From Nitrospirota bacterium (GTDB lineage Bacteria > Nitrospirota > Nitrospiria > Nitrospirales > UBA8639), in NCBI GenBank assembly GCA_003233615.1, contig QIMB01000089.1, positions 1-17,433 of the forward strand: a stretch of 17,433 nucleotides of DNA, written 5' to 3'. Positions 7,110 to 15,814 of the stretch are shown here, piece by piece. The notes under the pieces are model-generated. The model did no database searches. It was given only the letters and a program-made list of their open reading frames with translations, and was not told the DNA's origin. The position numbers and the translations under genes were made by a program. Position 1 is the stretch's first letter. Every line of letters begins with the position of its first letter.

Positions 7110-8537
7110 TCAAGCGGTCATTGTGGCAACGACGATTGATGTCGTCGCCGACGACACCTGAAACCGCTCATCCTCTCGTAATCCCCCAACCCAAAGGATG
7201 CCTTCCGGCGCCACTAATAATGGCACTTTCATGCGTTGTGAACGAGGCAGTTTGATATCCGAAAAAAAGTCTTGGAGTTTTTTCTGCCTTCCACCTAAAC
7301 CCTTTGGACAAAAAACATCACCTGGCATCCAACTGCGTAGTCGTAATGCAGGAGTAAACGTATCAGCATCAAGGTGCATTTTCGAAGAATGTGGGTGGCT
7401 CATCATCTCTCCGGCATGCTTCATGAAAACCGCCACACGTTGCCCAGTCAACGACCACACGACTTCTCCTGGAATGTCTACCCCAATTCCTTGCAAGGGA
7501 ACAACATTCACGTCATTGGAATCTCGTGTCTCTCTTTTTGAAAAAACCAGCCGCTCATATTCTTGCCCAATATCGACTGTGTTGATAAGTATAGACCACC
7601 CGGACTGTCCATGCTCCAAACGTTCTAACACCTGTTGGATGCTGTCAAAGCGCGTGTTTTGCATATTCCCGTTTATCTTCTGGAGACCATGACGAATCAC
7701 TCGACGTTGAATCGCTCGAGGCAATGCAAGTAATGCTGTTCGATCTAATTCAAGAACACCTTCATCCTCGGACACACAGCTTTGCCGAAACGCGGCAGCG
7801 GCAGCTTGCTCAAGATAGGCATGGTCGTCACGAATAATTTCCGCCTGACGCGACAAGACATTGACAATCCCGGGAGAATACTCCTTCAAATGAGGCATCA
7901 TGTCCAGACGAAGACGGTTGCGCAAATACACAGGCTGACTATTGGATGAATCTATGCGATAGGACAGTTGCTGCTGCCCCAAATACGTCTCAATGTCACT
8001 TCGGGGAATAGTAAGAAATGGTCGTACAATTCGTTCTCCCCGTTTCGGAGGAATACCACTCAACCCTCCGGTTCCGCTCCCACGCAGCATCCACATCAAC
8101 ACCGTTTCAGCTTGATCATCGGCCGTATGTGCCGTCGCAATTTTTGTGGCACCACGTTCCTGGAGAATCTTGTCCAGCGCATGATACCGGACCTCCCGTG
8201 CATACGCTTGAAACGACTGCTTGAGTAGTTTGGCATCCTGTTTTTTTAGACGGACATCCTGGATACTGACTGGTAGGTCAAAGTGCTTGCCTAATGTTTT
8301 CACAAAATCCACATCTTCGTCACTTTCTGCCCCACGAAGACCATGATTCACATGTCCAATACTCAGCTCCCAATTCCATCGTGCTGACAACGCCACTAAG
8401 CACCCCAACAAGGCCACAGAGTCTGGTCCACCAGACACAGCCACCACAATACGATCTCCTGGATTCAATAAGTCCAGGGCCTGTATCGTGCGATGGACTC
8501 GTTCTTCCATCTTCAGAATGGGTATTTTCTTACCCAT
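7110..8537 (-). CDS. tilS: tRNA(Ile)-lysidine synthetase TilS
   Basis: Attaches lysine to the wobble C34 of tRNA-Ile(CAU) using ATP, so that it reads AUA codons as isoleucine. Essential in most bacteria. The P-loop SGGPDS is at residues 35-40 in the usual N-terminal PP-loop ATPase domain, followed by GHVNHGLRG and TAHTADDQAETVLMWMLRGSG. The middle TilS domain follows, and a C-terminal TilS_C domain carries SWMPGDVFCPKGLGGRQKKL and LPRSQRMKVPLLV. At 475 residues this is the long, three-domain form, close to Bacillus TilS. The ATG directly abuts the ribF stop (TAAATG), with AGGGG about nine bases upstream, so translation is probably coupled to ribF. Nothing suggests damage. Confidence 0.96.
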   Translation of the reverse strand: MGKKIPILKMEERVHRTIQALDLLNPGDRIVVAVSGGPDSVALLGCLVALSARWNWELSIGHVNHGLRGAESDEDVDFVKTLGKHFDLPVSIQDVRLKKQDAKLLKQSFQAYAREVRYHALDKILQERGATKIATAHTADDQAETVLMWMLRGSGTGGLSGIPPKRGERIVRPFLTIPRSDIETYLGQQQLSYRIDSSNSQPVYLRNRLRLDMMPHLKEYSPGIVNVLSRQAEIIRDDHAYLEQAAAAAFRQSCVSEDEGVLELDRTALLALPRAIQRRVIRHGLQKINGNMQNTRFDSIQQVLERLEHGQSGWSILINTVDIGQEYERLVFSKRETRDSNDVNVVPLQGIGVDIPGEVVWSLTGQRVAVFMKHAGEMMSHPHSSKMHLDADTFTPALRLRSWMPGDVFCPKGLGGRQKKLQDFFSDIKLPRSQRMKVPLLVAPEGILWVGGLREDERFQVSSATTSIVVATMTA

Positions 8538-9509
8538 TTAGTTATTTCCCCTATGAGCCATCACAAAAGATGAATGCTTGTTCGTATATTTCTCTAAGAT
8601 TTCTCTTGCTTTGGCACCATCTGTATCCATTTGCTTCAACAAGTCCTCAACGTTGGTAAAGTTCTTATCCTCCCTCACCTGTTCAATAAACGACACGGAA
8701 AGCTCTTTGCCATACAGATTGAACGTCTGATCAAACACGTGGACTTCTAAGAGACGTTCACCTTCTTGAAACGTCGGACGTGTACCAATGTAGGTGACAG
8801 AGGGAAAACACACACATTCGATCTCTGCAACGGTTGCATAAATCCCATCCGCAGGAAGCACACGATGAGGGGGAATACGCAGATTCGCCGTGGGCCATCC
8901 CAATTCACGCCCGCGTTTTTCGCCATCAATGACTACGCTCGTTAAACGATAGGCTCGCCCCAAGTATTTTCTCCCTTCTACAACATTACCGGCAGTCAAA
9001 CATGATCGAATACGAGTGGAGCTCACAACCTCTTCATCTAACATAACAGGCGCCACTGGCTGCACATCAAAATTTTTCAGTTCACCCAACCGCACAAGAT
9101 CTTGAATGGTTCCACTGCGTCCTTTTCCAAAGACAAAGTTTTCGCCAACCAGCAACTGCCGAACACCTAACCCGTGATATAACACCTGTTGCACAAACTG
9201 CTCTGGCGTCAACGCCGCCAAGGCCTGAGTAAAGGGTAGAATGATGAGCTCGGCTATCCCTAGCTGTCCGAAAAAATCGTGCTTGTCCTGAGCATCGGAT
9301 AAATATTTCGGACGGGTACCTGGCCGCAACACTTCGATCGGATGGGGATCGAATGACAACACCATGGGCACTCCCTTGAGATGCTGCGCATGTTCAATGA
9401 CCGCTTCGATCAAAGCGCGATGACCGACATGCTGTCCATCGAAGTTGCCAATGGTAAGGACAGGAAAATCAGCGAGCGGGGCTGGCGGCAAACCTCTGGT
9501 AATATTCAT
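8538..9509 (-). CDS. ribF: Bifunctional riboflavin kinase / FMN adenylyltransferase RibF
   Basis: Makes FMN from riboflavin and then FAD from FMN. The N-terminal FAD synthetase domain has the nucleotidyltransferase motif GNFDGQHVGH (21-30), FDPHP (53-57), GENFVFGKGRSGT (122-134) and SSTRIR (163-168). The C-terminal flavokinase domain has GRELGWPTANL (200-210), DGIYA (221-225), IGTRPTF and a YGKELSVSFIEQVRED segment. Length 323 is normal. In the first motif most homologues have Val where Gln26 stands (GVHxGH); this is the only visible deviation. The ATG overlaps the hemB stop by four bases (ATGA), so translation is probably coupled. The C-terminal tail after the kinase domain (about 20 residues) is unremarkable. 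Confidence 0.96.
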   Translation of the reverse strand: MNITRGLPPAPLADFPVLTIGNFDGQHVGHRALIEAVIEHAQHLKGVPMVLSFDPHPIEVLRPGTRPKYLSDAQDKHDFFGQLGIAELIILPFTQALAALTPEQFVQQVLYHGLGVRQLLVGENFVFGKGRSGTIQDLVRLGELKNFDVQPVAPVMLDEEVVSSTRIRSCLTAGNVVEGRKYLGRAYRLTSVVIDGEKRGRELGWPTANLRIPPHRVLPADGIYATVAEIECVCFPSVTYIGTRPTFQEGERLLEVHVFDQTFNLYGKELSVSFIEQVREDKNFTNVEDLLKQMDTDGAKAREILEKYTNKHSSFVMAHRGNN

Positions 9510-10489
9510 AGGGCATGTTGCTGAAGAAGCAGAGCGGCGTCCTTAGCAAAATACGTCAGAATGAGGTCAGCCCCTGCACGTTTAATTGAGACGAGACTTT
9601 CCATCATCACGAGCGATTCATCAATCCAACCTTGCTGCGCTGCGGCTTTGATCATGCTGTATTCGCCACTCACCTGATATGCAGCAACAGGGACCTTAGT
9701 CATATCTCGCACGTGTCTGAGAATGTCCAAATAGAATGACGCCGGCTTGACCATCACAATATCGGCACCTTCCTCTAGATCAAGCTCAACTTCGCGTAAC
9801 GCTTCTCGCGCATTAGCCGCATCCATTTGGTATGAACGTCGATCACCAAACGACGGGCTGGAAAAAGCCGCATCCCGAAATGGAGCATACAGGGCCGAAG
9901 CATATTTCGCGGAATAGGACATAATGGGCATGTCGGTATAACCATGGTGGTCTAACCCCTCACGAATAGCTGCAACCCGCCCATCCATCATATCCGAGGG
10001 CGCCACAATATCCACGCCGGCTTCGGCATGGCTGAGGGCCATGGCCTGAAGACAATCCAAGGTCTCATCATTCAGAATCTTCCCGTCACGAACAATCCCG
10101 CAATGTCCATGGGTGGTATATTCATCAATACACACATCCGTAATGACCATCAAGTCCGGAAGCTTCGTTTTTAGTGCTCGGACAGCTGTTTGCACGACAC
10201 CATTTTTTTCAAGGGCTGCAGACCCTCTATCATCCTTGTGCTCAGGAATTCCAAAAAGCATAACGGCTGGAATCCCGAGAGCCCAGGAATCGGTGACCTC
10301 AGATACAAGACGATCAACTGACCACCGACATTGACCCGGCATCGAATCAATCGGTTCTTGTTTATTCTCACCAAATGTGACAAACAGCGGATAAATCAAA
10401 TCGGCAGGAGTCAACACAGTCTCGCGTACCATCCGTCGTAATGAGGCATGCTGACGGAGTCGCCGCAATCGGTGAATCGGAAATCCCAT
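9506..10489 (-). CDS. hemB: Porphobilinogen synthase (5-aminolevulinate dehydratase)
   Basis: Condenses two 5-aminolevulinate molecules to porphobilinogen. 327 residues from the ATG at 10487-10489, which has TAGGAG five bases upstream. An in-frame GTG at 10541-10543 would add 18 residues not found in the family, so I rejected it. Schiff-base lysines are K195 (MSYSAKYASALYAPFRDA) and K248 (MVKPASFYLD), the same positions as in E. coli within one residue. The metal loop reads TDVCIDEYTTHGHCG (117-131): C120 and C130 of the zinc type are kept, but the middle cysteine (C122 in E. coli) is aspartate. This mixes the cysteine-rich and aspartate-rich types. It is the last heme gene of the operon and overlaps ribF. 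Confidence 0.97.
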   Translation of the reverse strand: MGFPIHRLRRLRQHASLRRMVRETVLTPADLIYPLFVTFGENKQEPIDSMPGQCRWSVDRLVSEVTDSWALGIPAVMLFGIPEHKDDRGSAALEKNGVVQTAVRALKTKLPDLMVITDVCIDEYTTHGHCGIVRDGKILNDETLDCLQAMALSHAEAGVDIVAPSDMMDGRVAAIREGLDHHGYTDMPIMSYSAKYASALYAPFRDAAFSSPSFGDRRSYQMDAANAREALREVELDLEEGADIVMVKPASFYLDILRHVRDMTKVPVAAYQVSGEYSMIKAAAQQGWIDESLVMMESLVSIKRAGADLILTYFAKDAALLLQQHAL

Positions 10490-10609
10490 TTCTGCTCCTA
10501 TGGGTGCTTCAGTTATGTATAAATGCGTCTCGGCAACGAGCACAGTAGCGTGACCCTGACTTGCACGACCCGTTGCTCGTACCGTGATGAGATGTGAAGC
10601 CTCTTGATC

Positions 10610-11002
10610 CTATTTCCTTGGAAGATTCGTCAAAAAGACAATAAGGTCCCGGACAGAAATCATCCCGACCATTTTCTCATCCTTGGTGATCCCTAAATGT
10701 CGGATATGTTGTTTAGCCATGAGATCGTTGGCATCCAATAACGTACGATCACCTTCAATCGAGGCAATGGGAGCTGACATAATCTGTTCCACTGTCGTGG
10801 TAAGAGGGTCAGCACCCGCGGCAACGACGCGGCGTACTAAATCCGTATCAGTCAGAATACCAATAATTTCCTCTCCGCTCGTGATGAATATACTGCCAAT
10901 TCCATTATCCCGCATCATTTCGGCAGCAGTTTTGACCGAAACATCACGGTCAACTTTGATGATTTTCTCAATGGGCACCATACACGACTTTACAGGAACC
11001 AT
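10610..11002 (-). CDS. Two-CBS-domain protein of unknown function
   Basis: 130 residues made almost wholly of two CBS domains, about 8-62 and 70-127. Each ends in the typical GILTDTDLVRRV or GMISVRDLI strand-helix. Paired CBS domains usually bind adenine nucleotides and act as energy sensors or regulatory modules. No catalytic domain, signal peptide or membrane helix is present, so a soluble cytoplasmic regulator is most likely. GGAGG sits nine bases before the ATG. It lies between cobA-hemD (97 bp upstream) and hemB (120 bp downstream), on the same strand. A role in tuning heme synthesis is a guess from position alone. Confidence 0.85.
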   Translation of the reverse strand: MVPVKSCMVPIEKIIKVDRDVSVKTAAEMMRDNGIGSIFITSGEEIIGILTDTDLVRRVVAAGADPLTTTVEQIMSAPIASIEGDRTLLDANDLMAKQHIRHLGITKDEKMVGMISVRDLIVFLTNLPRK

Positions 11003-11081
11003 AACTCTATTCCTCCAATCAATCGGTGAACATCATATGTCGACAACCTGTCCTGTCTTCATTTGAATGCCTATACATTCT

Positions 11082-11096
11082 TTGTCATCATGACAA
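11082..11096. repeat. 15-bp palindrome after cobA-hemD
   Basis: TTGTCAT and ATGACAA flank a single central C. It lies three bases past the cobA-hemD stop and 80 bp before the CBS gene. A TTTT run follows only on the plus strand, which has no gene here, so it is not an obvious terminator for the operon. An operator for the CBS gene is possible. Confidence 0.45.
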
Positions 11097-11099
11097 TTT

Positions 11100-12659
11100 T
11101 CATGAATACGGTGCTTTGTCCTGACTCTTAGTGGCATGAGCAACAATTGCATCAACCAAGGCCGGCACCGTATTTTCCGCAGCCACAATATCTACAGATA
11201 GCCCTTCGGCTTCAACCGTTTTAGCCGTGATCGGTCCAATACATGCCACGGTGGCATGCTGTGTCAGCTCGTGCATCTCCTGACGATCAGCAAACAACTG
11301 GCAAAAATTTTTGACTGTCGATGAACTTGTGAAGGTTAAATACTGAATGTCCTGATTGCGAAAATGATCGGCAAGCGGCTCTCCTGTCGCGTGAGGTGGA
11401 ATGGCTTGATAGCCATGGACAACTCGAACAACAGCCCCCATCTCCCTCAATTGCTCAGGAAGAATTTCCCTCGCCACTTTCGCACGAGGGATCAAAATCC
11501 GCCGCCCTTTGAGATCTATACCACCCAGAGCTTCCAAGATGCCTTCAGCTTGAAAAATCGTTGGAACAAGGTCAGCAACCAATCCCCATCGGTTAGCTTC
11601 TTCCTCAGTCCGTGGACCGATGCAACAGACCTTAGCATTCGCAAAACTACGGACGTCTTTGTGATGAAACCACAAGCGCCCCATAAAAGCCTGTACGCCG
11701 TTCACACTCGTGAAAATAATCCAATCATAGGTTGAAAGTTCTTGGATAGCCTCATCCACAGGAACCCAACTATCTGGTGGACAAATTTCCAACGTTGGAC
11801 ATTCAATAGGCTCAGCCCCCTGTTCGGCCAGCAAGTGAGACAAGGCCGGGGCCTGCTCTCGCGGTCTGGTCACCAATATCCCTTTTCCAAACAACGGCCG
11901 AGATTCACACCAGTTGAGACGATCACGCAATCGAACCACTTCTCCCACCACAATAACCGTTGGTGGACTGAATTTGGCTTCTCTCACCTTCTCCACAATA
12001 TCCGCTAACGTCCCGACAACCGTATGTTGACGAGCATACGTTCCCCATCGAATAGCCGCAACAGGCGTTGTCGCACATTTTCCTTCTTGAAGGAGCCGAT
12101 CAACAATGTTTGGAAGATTCTTTGTCCCCATTAAAAAAACCAACGTGCCCTCAGAGGAAGCCAGACGAGGCCATTCCATGGCACTCTCGGGCTTCATCGG
12201 ATCTTCATGGCCTGTCACGAAAGCAACCGTCGAGGCAAGTGTTCTGTGCGTCACAGGAATCCCAGCATATGCTGGTACAGCAATAGCAGCTGTCACACCA
12301 GGAACGACTGTAAAGGGGATTCCAGCATCAGCCATCGCTTCGGCCTCTTCTCCTCCTCGACCAAAGACAAAGGGATCGCCCCCCTTCAATCGCACAACAC
12401 ATTGACCGTCTTGCGCCTTACTGACTAACAACATGTTAATTGATTGTTGATCACGATAGGAGCCGCGTCCTTTGCGACCCACATAAATTCGTTCAGCATG
12501 CACCGACGCATGTTTCAACAGTTCAGGATTGGCTAAATGATCGTAAAACACCACATCAGCTAATTCCAAACATTCTTTCCCACGCAGGGTCAGCAATTTG
12601 GGGTCACCAGGACCGGCACCCACGAGATACACATGAGCTCGTTTATGAGAAGTCCCCAT
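11100..12659 (-). CDS. cobA-hemD: Fused uroporphyrinogen-III C-methyltransferase and uroporphyrinogen-III synthase
   Basis: A 519-residue fusion. The N-terminal half (about 8-250) is the S-adenosylmethionine-dependent methyltransferase giving precorrin-2, the first step to siroheme and cobalamin. It shows YLVGAGPGDP (11-20), VRLKGGDPFVFGRGGEE (89-105), PGVTAAIAVPAYAGIPVTHR (120-139) and RWGTYARQHTVVGTL. The C-terminal half (about 256-505) is HemD, which closes hydroxymethylbilane to uroporphyrinogen III; it has ILVTRPREQA, FTSVNGVQAF and FTSSSTVKNF, and GPITAKTVEAEGL near the end. The protein thus makes uroporphyrinogen III and can divert it at once. I chose the ATG at 12657-12659, four bases after hemC. 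Another ATG at 12675-12677 with GGAAG upstream is a real alternative. Such fusions are known in several phyla. No precorrin-2 dehydrogenase domain is attached. Confidence 0.95.
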   Translation of the reverse strand: MGTSHKRAHVYLVGAGPGDPKLLTLRGKECLELADVVFYDHLANPELLKHASVHAERIYVGRKGRGSYRDQQSINMLLVSKAQDGQCVVRLKGGDPFVFGRGGEEAEAMADAGIPFTVVPGVTAAIAVPAYAGIPVTHRTLASTVAFVTGHEDPMKPESAMEWPRLASSEGTLVFLMGTKNLPNIVDRLLQEGKCATTPVAAIRWGTYARQHTVVGTLADIVEKVREAKFSPPTVIVVGEVVRLRDRLNWCESRPLFGKGILVTRPREQAPALSHLLAEQGAEPIECPTLEICPPDSWVPVDEAIQELSTYDWIIFTSVNGVQAFMGRLWFHHKDVRSFANAKVCCIGPRTEEEANRWGLVADLVPTIFQAEGILEALGGIDLKGRRILIPRAKVAREILPEQLREMGAVVRVVHGYQAIPPHATGEPLADHFRNQDIQYLTFTSSSTVKNFCQLFADRQEMHELTQHATVACIGPITAKTVEAEGLSVDIVAAENTVPALVDAIVAHATKSQDKAPYS

Positions 12660-12663
12660 TCTG

Positions 12664-13611
12664 TTATGCCGCCCCATAGACTTCCTGCAGAATGGGCTGC
12701 GCACCACGTGCTAATAATTCTTCGGCGACTTTCGTGCCCAAGGACTCCGCCTCAGACATCGAACCCGACAACGAATATCGCACACAGCGTTTTCCATCAA
12801 GACTGGCAACTAAGCCATCCAGGGTAAGGCACTCTCCATCCAACACCGCATGTCCGGCAATCGGCACCTGACAGCCACCCTCGAGTCGCTTCAAGAGCGC
12901 TCGTTCTGCCGTGACAGTCACCCGCGTCGGATGATGCTCAAGCCTAGCCAACACATCGTGCACAAAGCCATCATCTGTACGACCTTCAATGCCTAAGGCT
13001 CCCTGTCCAATTGCTGGAAGACTGACATCTACGGAGAGGCACTCTGAAATATGAGATTCCCATCCTAAGCGCATCAACCCTGAGGCTGCCAGCACAATGG
13101 CATCAAAATGATTCTCTTGAAGTTTGCGGAGACGTGTATCAACATTGCCTCGTAACATTTCAATGCGAAGATCTGGCCGAGCATGTAATAGTTGAGATTG
13201 CCGACGCAAACTGCTCGTTCCTACTCGCGCGCCCATAGGTAACGTGTCCAAAGTTTTCCCATCACGTGTCAATAGGGCATCTCGAGGATCTTCACGTTCG
13301 GGAATACAGACAATCCTTAATCCATCTGGCAACACCGCAGGCATGTCTTTCATGCTATGAACAGCCAGATCAATATCTTTTCGCAACAGGGCCTCTTCAA
13401 TTTCCTTTACAAAGAGCCCCTTCCCTCCAACTTTGGCGAGGGGCACATCTTGAATCTTGTCGCCACTCGTCTGAATCCGCTGGAGGACAACAGTGACATC
13501 GGGGACTATCTGCTTGAGTTGCCCCTGCACCCACTCTGCTTGCCAAATAGCCAATTGGCTACCTCGTGTTCCAATGACAAGAGTCGAACGGGCTTGGGTG
13601 GGAATACTCAC
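12664..13611 (-). CDS. hemC: Porphobilinogen deaminase (hydroxymethylbilane synthase)
   Basis: Polymerises four porphobilinogens into hydroxymethylbilane, the substrate for the HemD half of the next gene. 315 residues. The family start motif STLVIGTRGSQLA is at 9-21. The catalytic HSMKDMP is at 85-91, with Asp at 89 (84 in E. coli). RVGTSSLRRQSQL (129-141) and LRGNVDTRLRKL (153-164) bind substrate and cofactor carboxylates. Cys247 in EGGCQVPIAGHA holds the dipyrromethane cofactor. The GTG start overlaps the hemA stop (GTGA), and cobA-hemD follows within four bases or overlapping. Everything expected is present. Confidence 0.97.
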   Translation of the reverse strand: MSIPTQARSTLVIGTRGSQLAIWQAEWVQGQLKQIVPDVTVVLQRIQTSGDKIQDVPLAKVGGKGLFVKEIEEALLRKDIDLAVHSMKDMPAVLPDGLRIVCIPEREDPRDALLTRDGKTLDTLPMGARVGTSSLRRQSQLLHARPDLRIEMLRGNVDTRLRKLQENHFDAIVLAASGLMRLGWESHISECLSVDVSLPAIGQGALGIEGRTDDGFVHDVLARLEHHPTRVTVTAERALLKRLEGGCQVPIAGHAVLDGECLTLDGLVASLDGKRCVRYSLSGSMSEAESLGTKVAEELLARGAQPILQEVYGAA

Positions 13612-14966
13612 TGAAGATCTTTCTGCGAATGGGATTCTTCGGAAAACTCATCACTCACTTCAGACTCCTGAGATTGGATGTCTTGTGCATGCAGTTCACG
13701 TTCATGAAGTTCAAAAAACCGTCTTGCGACTTCGATAAATGCAAACCCATTTTGCGATTGGGCTTCGGCCTTTAACGTGACCAAAGGCCCATGAAGCAAC
13801 TTATTGACAATAGCCGATGCCAATCCTTCAATAGCACCGCGGTCTTTTTCAGAAAGTTCGCCTAACCGGTTAAACGTTTTTTCCAATTCGGTCTTTTTAA
13901 TATCTTCCGCCTTTTTCCTGAGCGCCATGATCGTCGGGGTGGCCTCTAGACCACGAACCCACGCCACCATGCTCCCAACTTCTTCTTTGACCAATTTCTC
14001 GGCTATAGCCGCCTCTTTCAATCGTTCATCCTGATTGTGCCAGACATGGGCCTTGAGATCATCAATATCAAAAACAAAGGCGTTATCCACGTCTTTGACT
14101 GCCGGATCAATATTGCGAGGGACCGTAATATCAATCAAAAAAATTGGCCGGTTCCTGCGTTGATGGACCGCCGCCTCAATATCATCCTTAGTAATCACAA
14201 AGTGAGGAGCTCCCGTGGCGCAAATGACAATATCCGCTTTTGGCAATGTACTACGGAGCTGCTCATATGGAACCGCCTGACCTTGAAATCGCTCTGCAAG
14301 CGTCAATGCACGATGATGATTCCGCGTCGTCAATAACACCTCCTTGACCCCATGATTGACCAAGTGTTGCGCCGCCAACTTTCCCATCTCCCCGGCGCCC
14401 ACCAACAACACCACCTGCTGTTTAAGAGAGGAAAAAACTTTTTTGGCCAATTCCACCGCCGCATAACTCACGGATACTGCATATTCTCCAATCCGCGTGT
14501 TTGTGCGGACACTTTTCCCCACCGAAATAGCTTTTTTCACAACTTTATTAAGGATGACTCCAGAGGAACGATGCGTAAGCGCCAACTCATAGGCAGCCTT
14601 CACTTGCCCAAGAATTTGTGGCTCACCCACAACCATAGAGTCCAGACTCGCGGAGACTCGAAAGAGATGTGCGATGGCTTCCGCATCACTATAGCGATAT
14701 AAATGTGGCAGCAAATCTTCAGACGACAGGGAAAAATGGATGGCCACTAAAAAGTCTTCCAGCTTACGAAACCCCCACTCCCCTTTTTCAACAACCGCAT
14801 AGACCTCCACTCGGTTACACGTTCCCAGAAACATCGCTTCCTTCACACCAGGATACGCTCTGAGCCTGGCCAGAGCTTCGCCCATTCGACTATCCGGAAT
14901 CGCTAAGAGTTCTCGAAGTTCCACCGGAGCAGTCCGGTGATTGAGGCCTAACACAATAATGTTCAT
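13608..14966 (-). CDS. hemA: Glutamyl-tRNA reductase
   Basis: First committed step of C5-pathway tetrapyrrole synthesis: reduces glutamyl-tRNA(Glu) to glutamate-1-semialdehyde with NADPH. This excludes the alpha-proteobacterial ALA synthase route here. 452 residues from the ATG at 14964-14966. The frame stays open further upstream, but those codons lie inside ccsA and do not match the family, whose proteins begin as here (MNIIVLGLNHRTAPVE). The catalytic Cys50 lies in GTCNRVEVYA. GEPQILGQVKAAY (114-126), the NADPH fold GAGEMG (190-195) and a C-terminal helical dimerisation domain follow. The last ~30 residues are a polar tail rich in Ser, Glu and Gln. It overlaps ccsA upstream (ATGA) and hemC downstream (GTGA). 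Heme feedback usually acts on this enzyme's stability in other bacteria. Confidence 0.97.
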   Translation of the reverse strand: MNIIVLGLNHRTAPVELRELLAIPDSRMGEALARLRAYPGVKEAMFLGTCNRVEVYAVVEKGEWGFRKLEDFLVAIHFSLSSEDLLPHLYRYSDAEAIAHLFRVSASLDSMVVGEPQILGQVKAAYELALTHRSSGVILNKVVKKAISVGKSVRTNTRIGEYAVSVSYAAVELAKKVFSSLKQQVVLLVGAGEMGKLAAQHLVNHGVKEVLLTTRNHHRALTLAERFQGQAVPYEQLRSTLPKADIVICATGAPHFVITKDDIEAAVHQRRNRPIFLIDITVPRNIDPAVKDVDNAFVFDIDDLKAHVWHNQDERLKEAAIAEKLVKEEVGSMVAWVRGLEATPTIMALRKKAEDIKKTELEKTFNRLGELSEKDRGAIEGLASAIVNKLLHGPLVTLKAEAQSQNGFAFIEVARRFFELHERELHAQDIQSQESEVSDEFSEESHSQKDLQ

Positions 14967-15772
14967 AATTGGGTAATAGCCTGAGGGCTTTTCATCAAAA
15001 TGCCAACAAAAGTCAGGATCACTCCGGCAAACCCTACGATGGTGAGATAGGCCGCGCGCTTGGCTCGCCAACCCACAGTCACTCTTCCCATAAGCACAAC
15101 AAAATAAAAGACCCACGTAATCAACGCCCACACTTGCTCAGGGTTCCAACTTAGATATGAACCAATGGTTAACTGAGCGGAAACCGCTCCAGTCAGAATT
15201 CCCAACGTCATCAAGGGGAAACCAAAGAGAATAGAGCGCTGATTTAACCGATCCAGAACATCCAATGGGGGAAGTTTAAAATTTAAGACGTTGAATTGTT
15301 TCGATTTTAATAACCGCTCTTGCATCAGATACATCAACCCGGCCACAAACGCTACAGCAAACCCTATGGTTCCTAAGATGCTTAACGTCACATGAACCCA
15401 CACCGTCTGAAACACCGGGGCAATGGTATGTGCCTCTGCCGGTGCGAGCGTCGCAGACACCAAGGAGAGAAAAGCCAGCGGCAAAATAAACGCGCCCAAT
15501 ACCTGCAATCCCCGTTTTAATCCAACGACCAAAAAAACCAAGACCAACCCCCAGGAAAAAAACGACATGGCATCCTGAAATGTCATAATCGGAACTTGGC
15601 CTGTGGATACCATAGCCATACCCAAAGCCGCTGTGTGAGCAAGAAAGCCGGCACCAGCCACGAAAACAGCCACCTTAACCAATACTTCCGAACGATGGAG
15701 AAGAAACGCCAGGAAAAGAAGCGTCCCTCCAAAATAGAGACCCATTGTCAGAAAGGACAAGTGTTCAGCCAT
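14963..15772 (-). CDS. CcsA/HemX-type cytochrome c assembly membrane protein
   Basis: Polytopic membrane protein of the CcmC/CcsA/HemX superfamily, which handles heme during cytochrome c maturation. 269 residues with about eight hydrophobic helices (near 5-25, 34-55, 72-86, 92-110, 125-150, 182-200, 212-230, 240-260). The family's tryptophan-rich loop is present in degenerate form, SYLSWNPEQVWALITW (205-220). Candidate heme-axial histidines are H46 and H127. The histidine often found after the loop is missing (VLMGRV). I chose the ATG at 15770-15772, with TAGGAG eight bases upstream; the in-frame GTG at 15779-15781 overlaps that site. First gene of the heme operon, overlapping hemA by four bases. 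The hemX-hemA pair is widespread, and HemX has been linked to HemA levels in Bacillus. Which of the two roles applies here is open. Confidence 0.85.
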   Translation of the reverse strand: MAEHLSFLTMGLYFGGTLLFLAFLLHRSEVLVKVAVFVAGAGFLAHTAALGMAMVSTGQVPIMTFQDAMSFFSWGLVLVFLVVGLKRGLQVLGAFILPLAFLSLVSATLAPAEAHTIAPVFQTVWVHVTLSILGTIGFAVAFVAGLMYLMQERLLKSKQFNVLNFKLPPLDVLDRLNQRSILFGFPLMTLGILTGAVSAQLTIGSYLSWNPEQVWALITWVFYFVVLMGRVTVGWRAKRAAYLTIVGFAGVILTFVGILMKSPQAITQL

Positions 15773-15814
15773 CAAGCGCACTCCTACCCATGCAGGGACA
15801 AATACCCATTTTCA

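Noticed and set aside
10490..10543. 18-residue extension of hemB from a GTG
   Set aside because: No ribosome binding site for the GTG, whereas the ATG at 10487-10489 has TAGGAG at good spacing and matches family length.
10515..10600. Possible attenuator hairpin upstream of hemB (ACGAGCA / TGCTCGT)
   Set aside because: Only 7 bp with a loop of more than 30 bases and no U-tract; not convincing.
14967..15131. N-terminal extension of hemA
   Set aside because: These codons lie inside ccsA in another frame. The family start motif MNIIVLGLNHRTAP begins exactly at the ATG that overlaps the ccsA stop.
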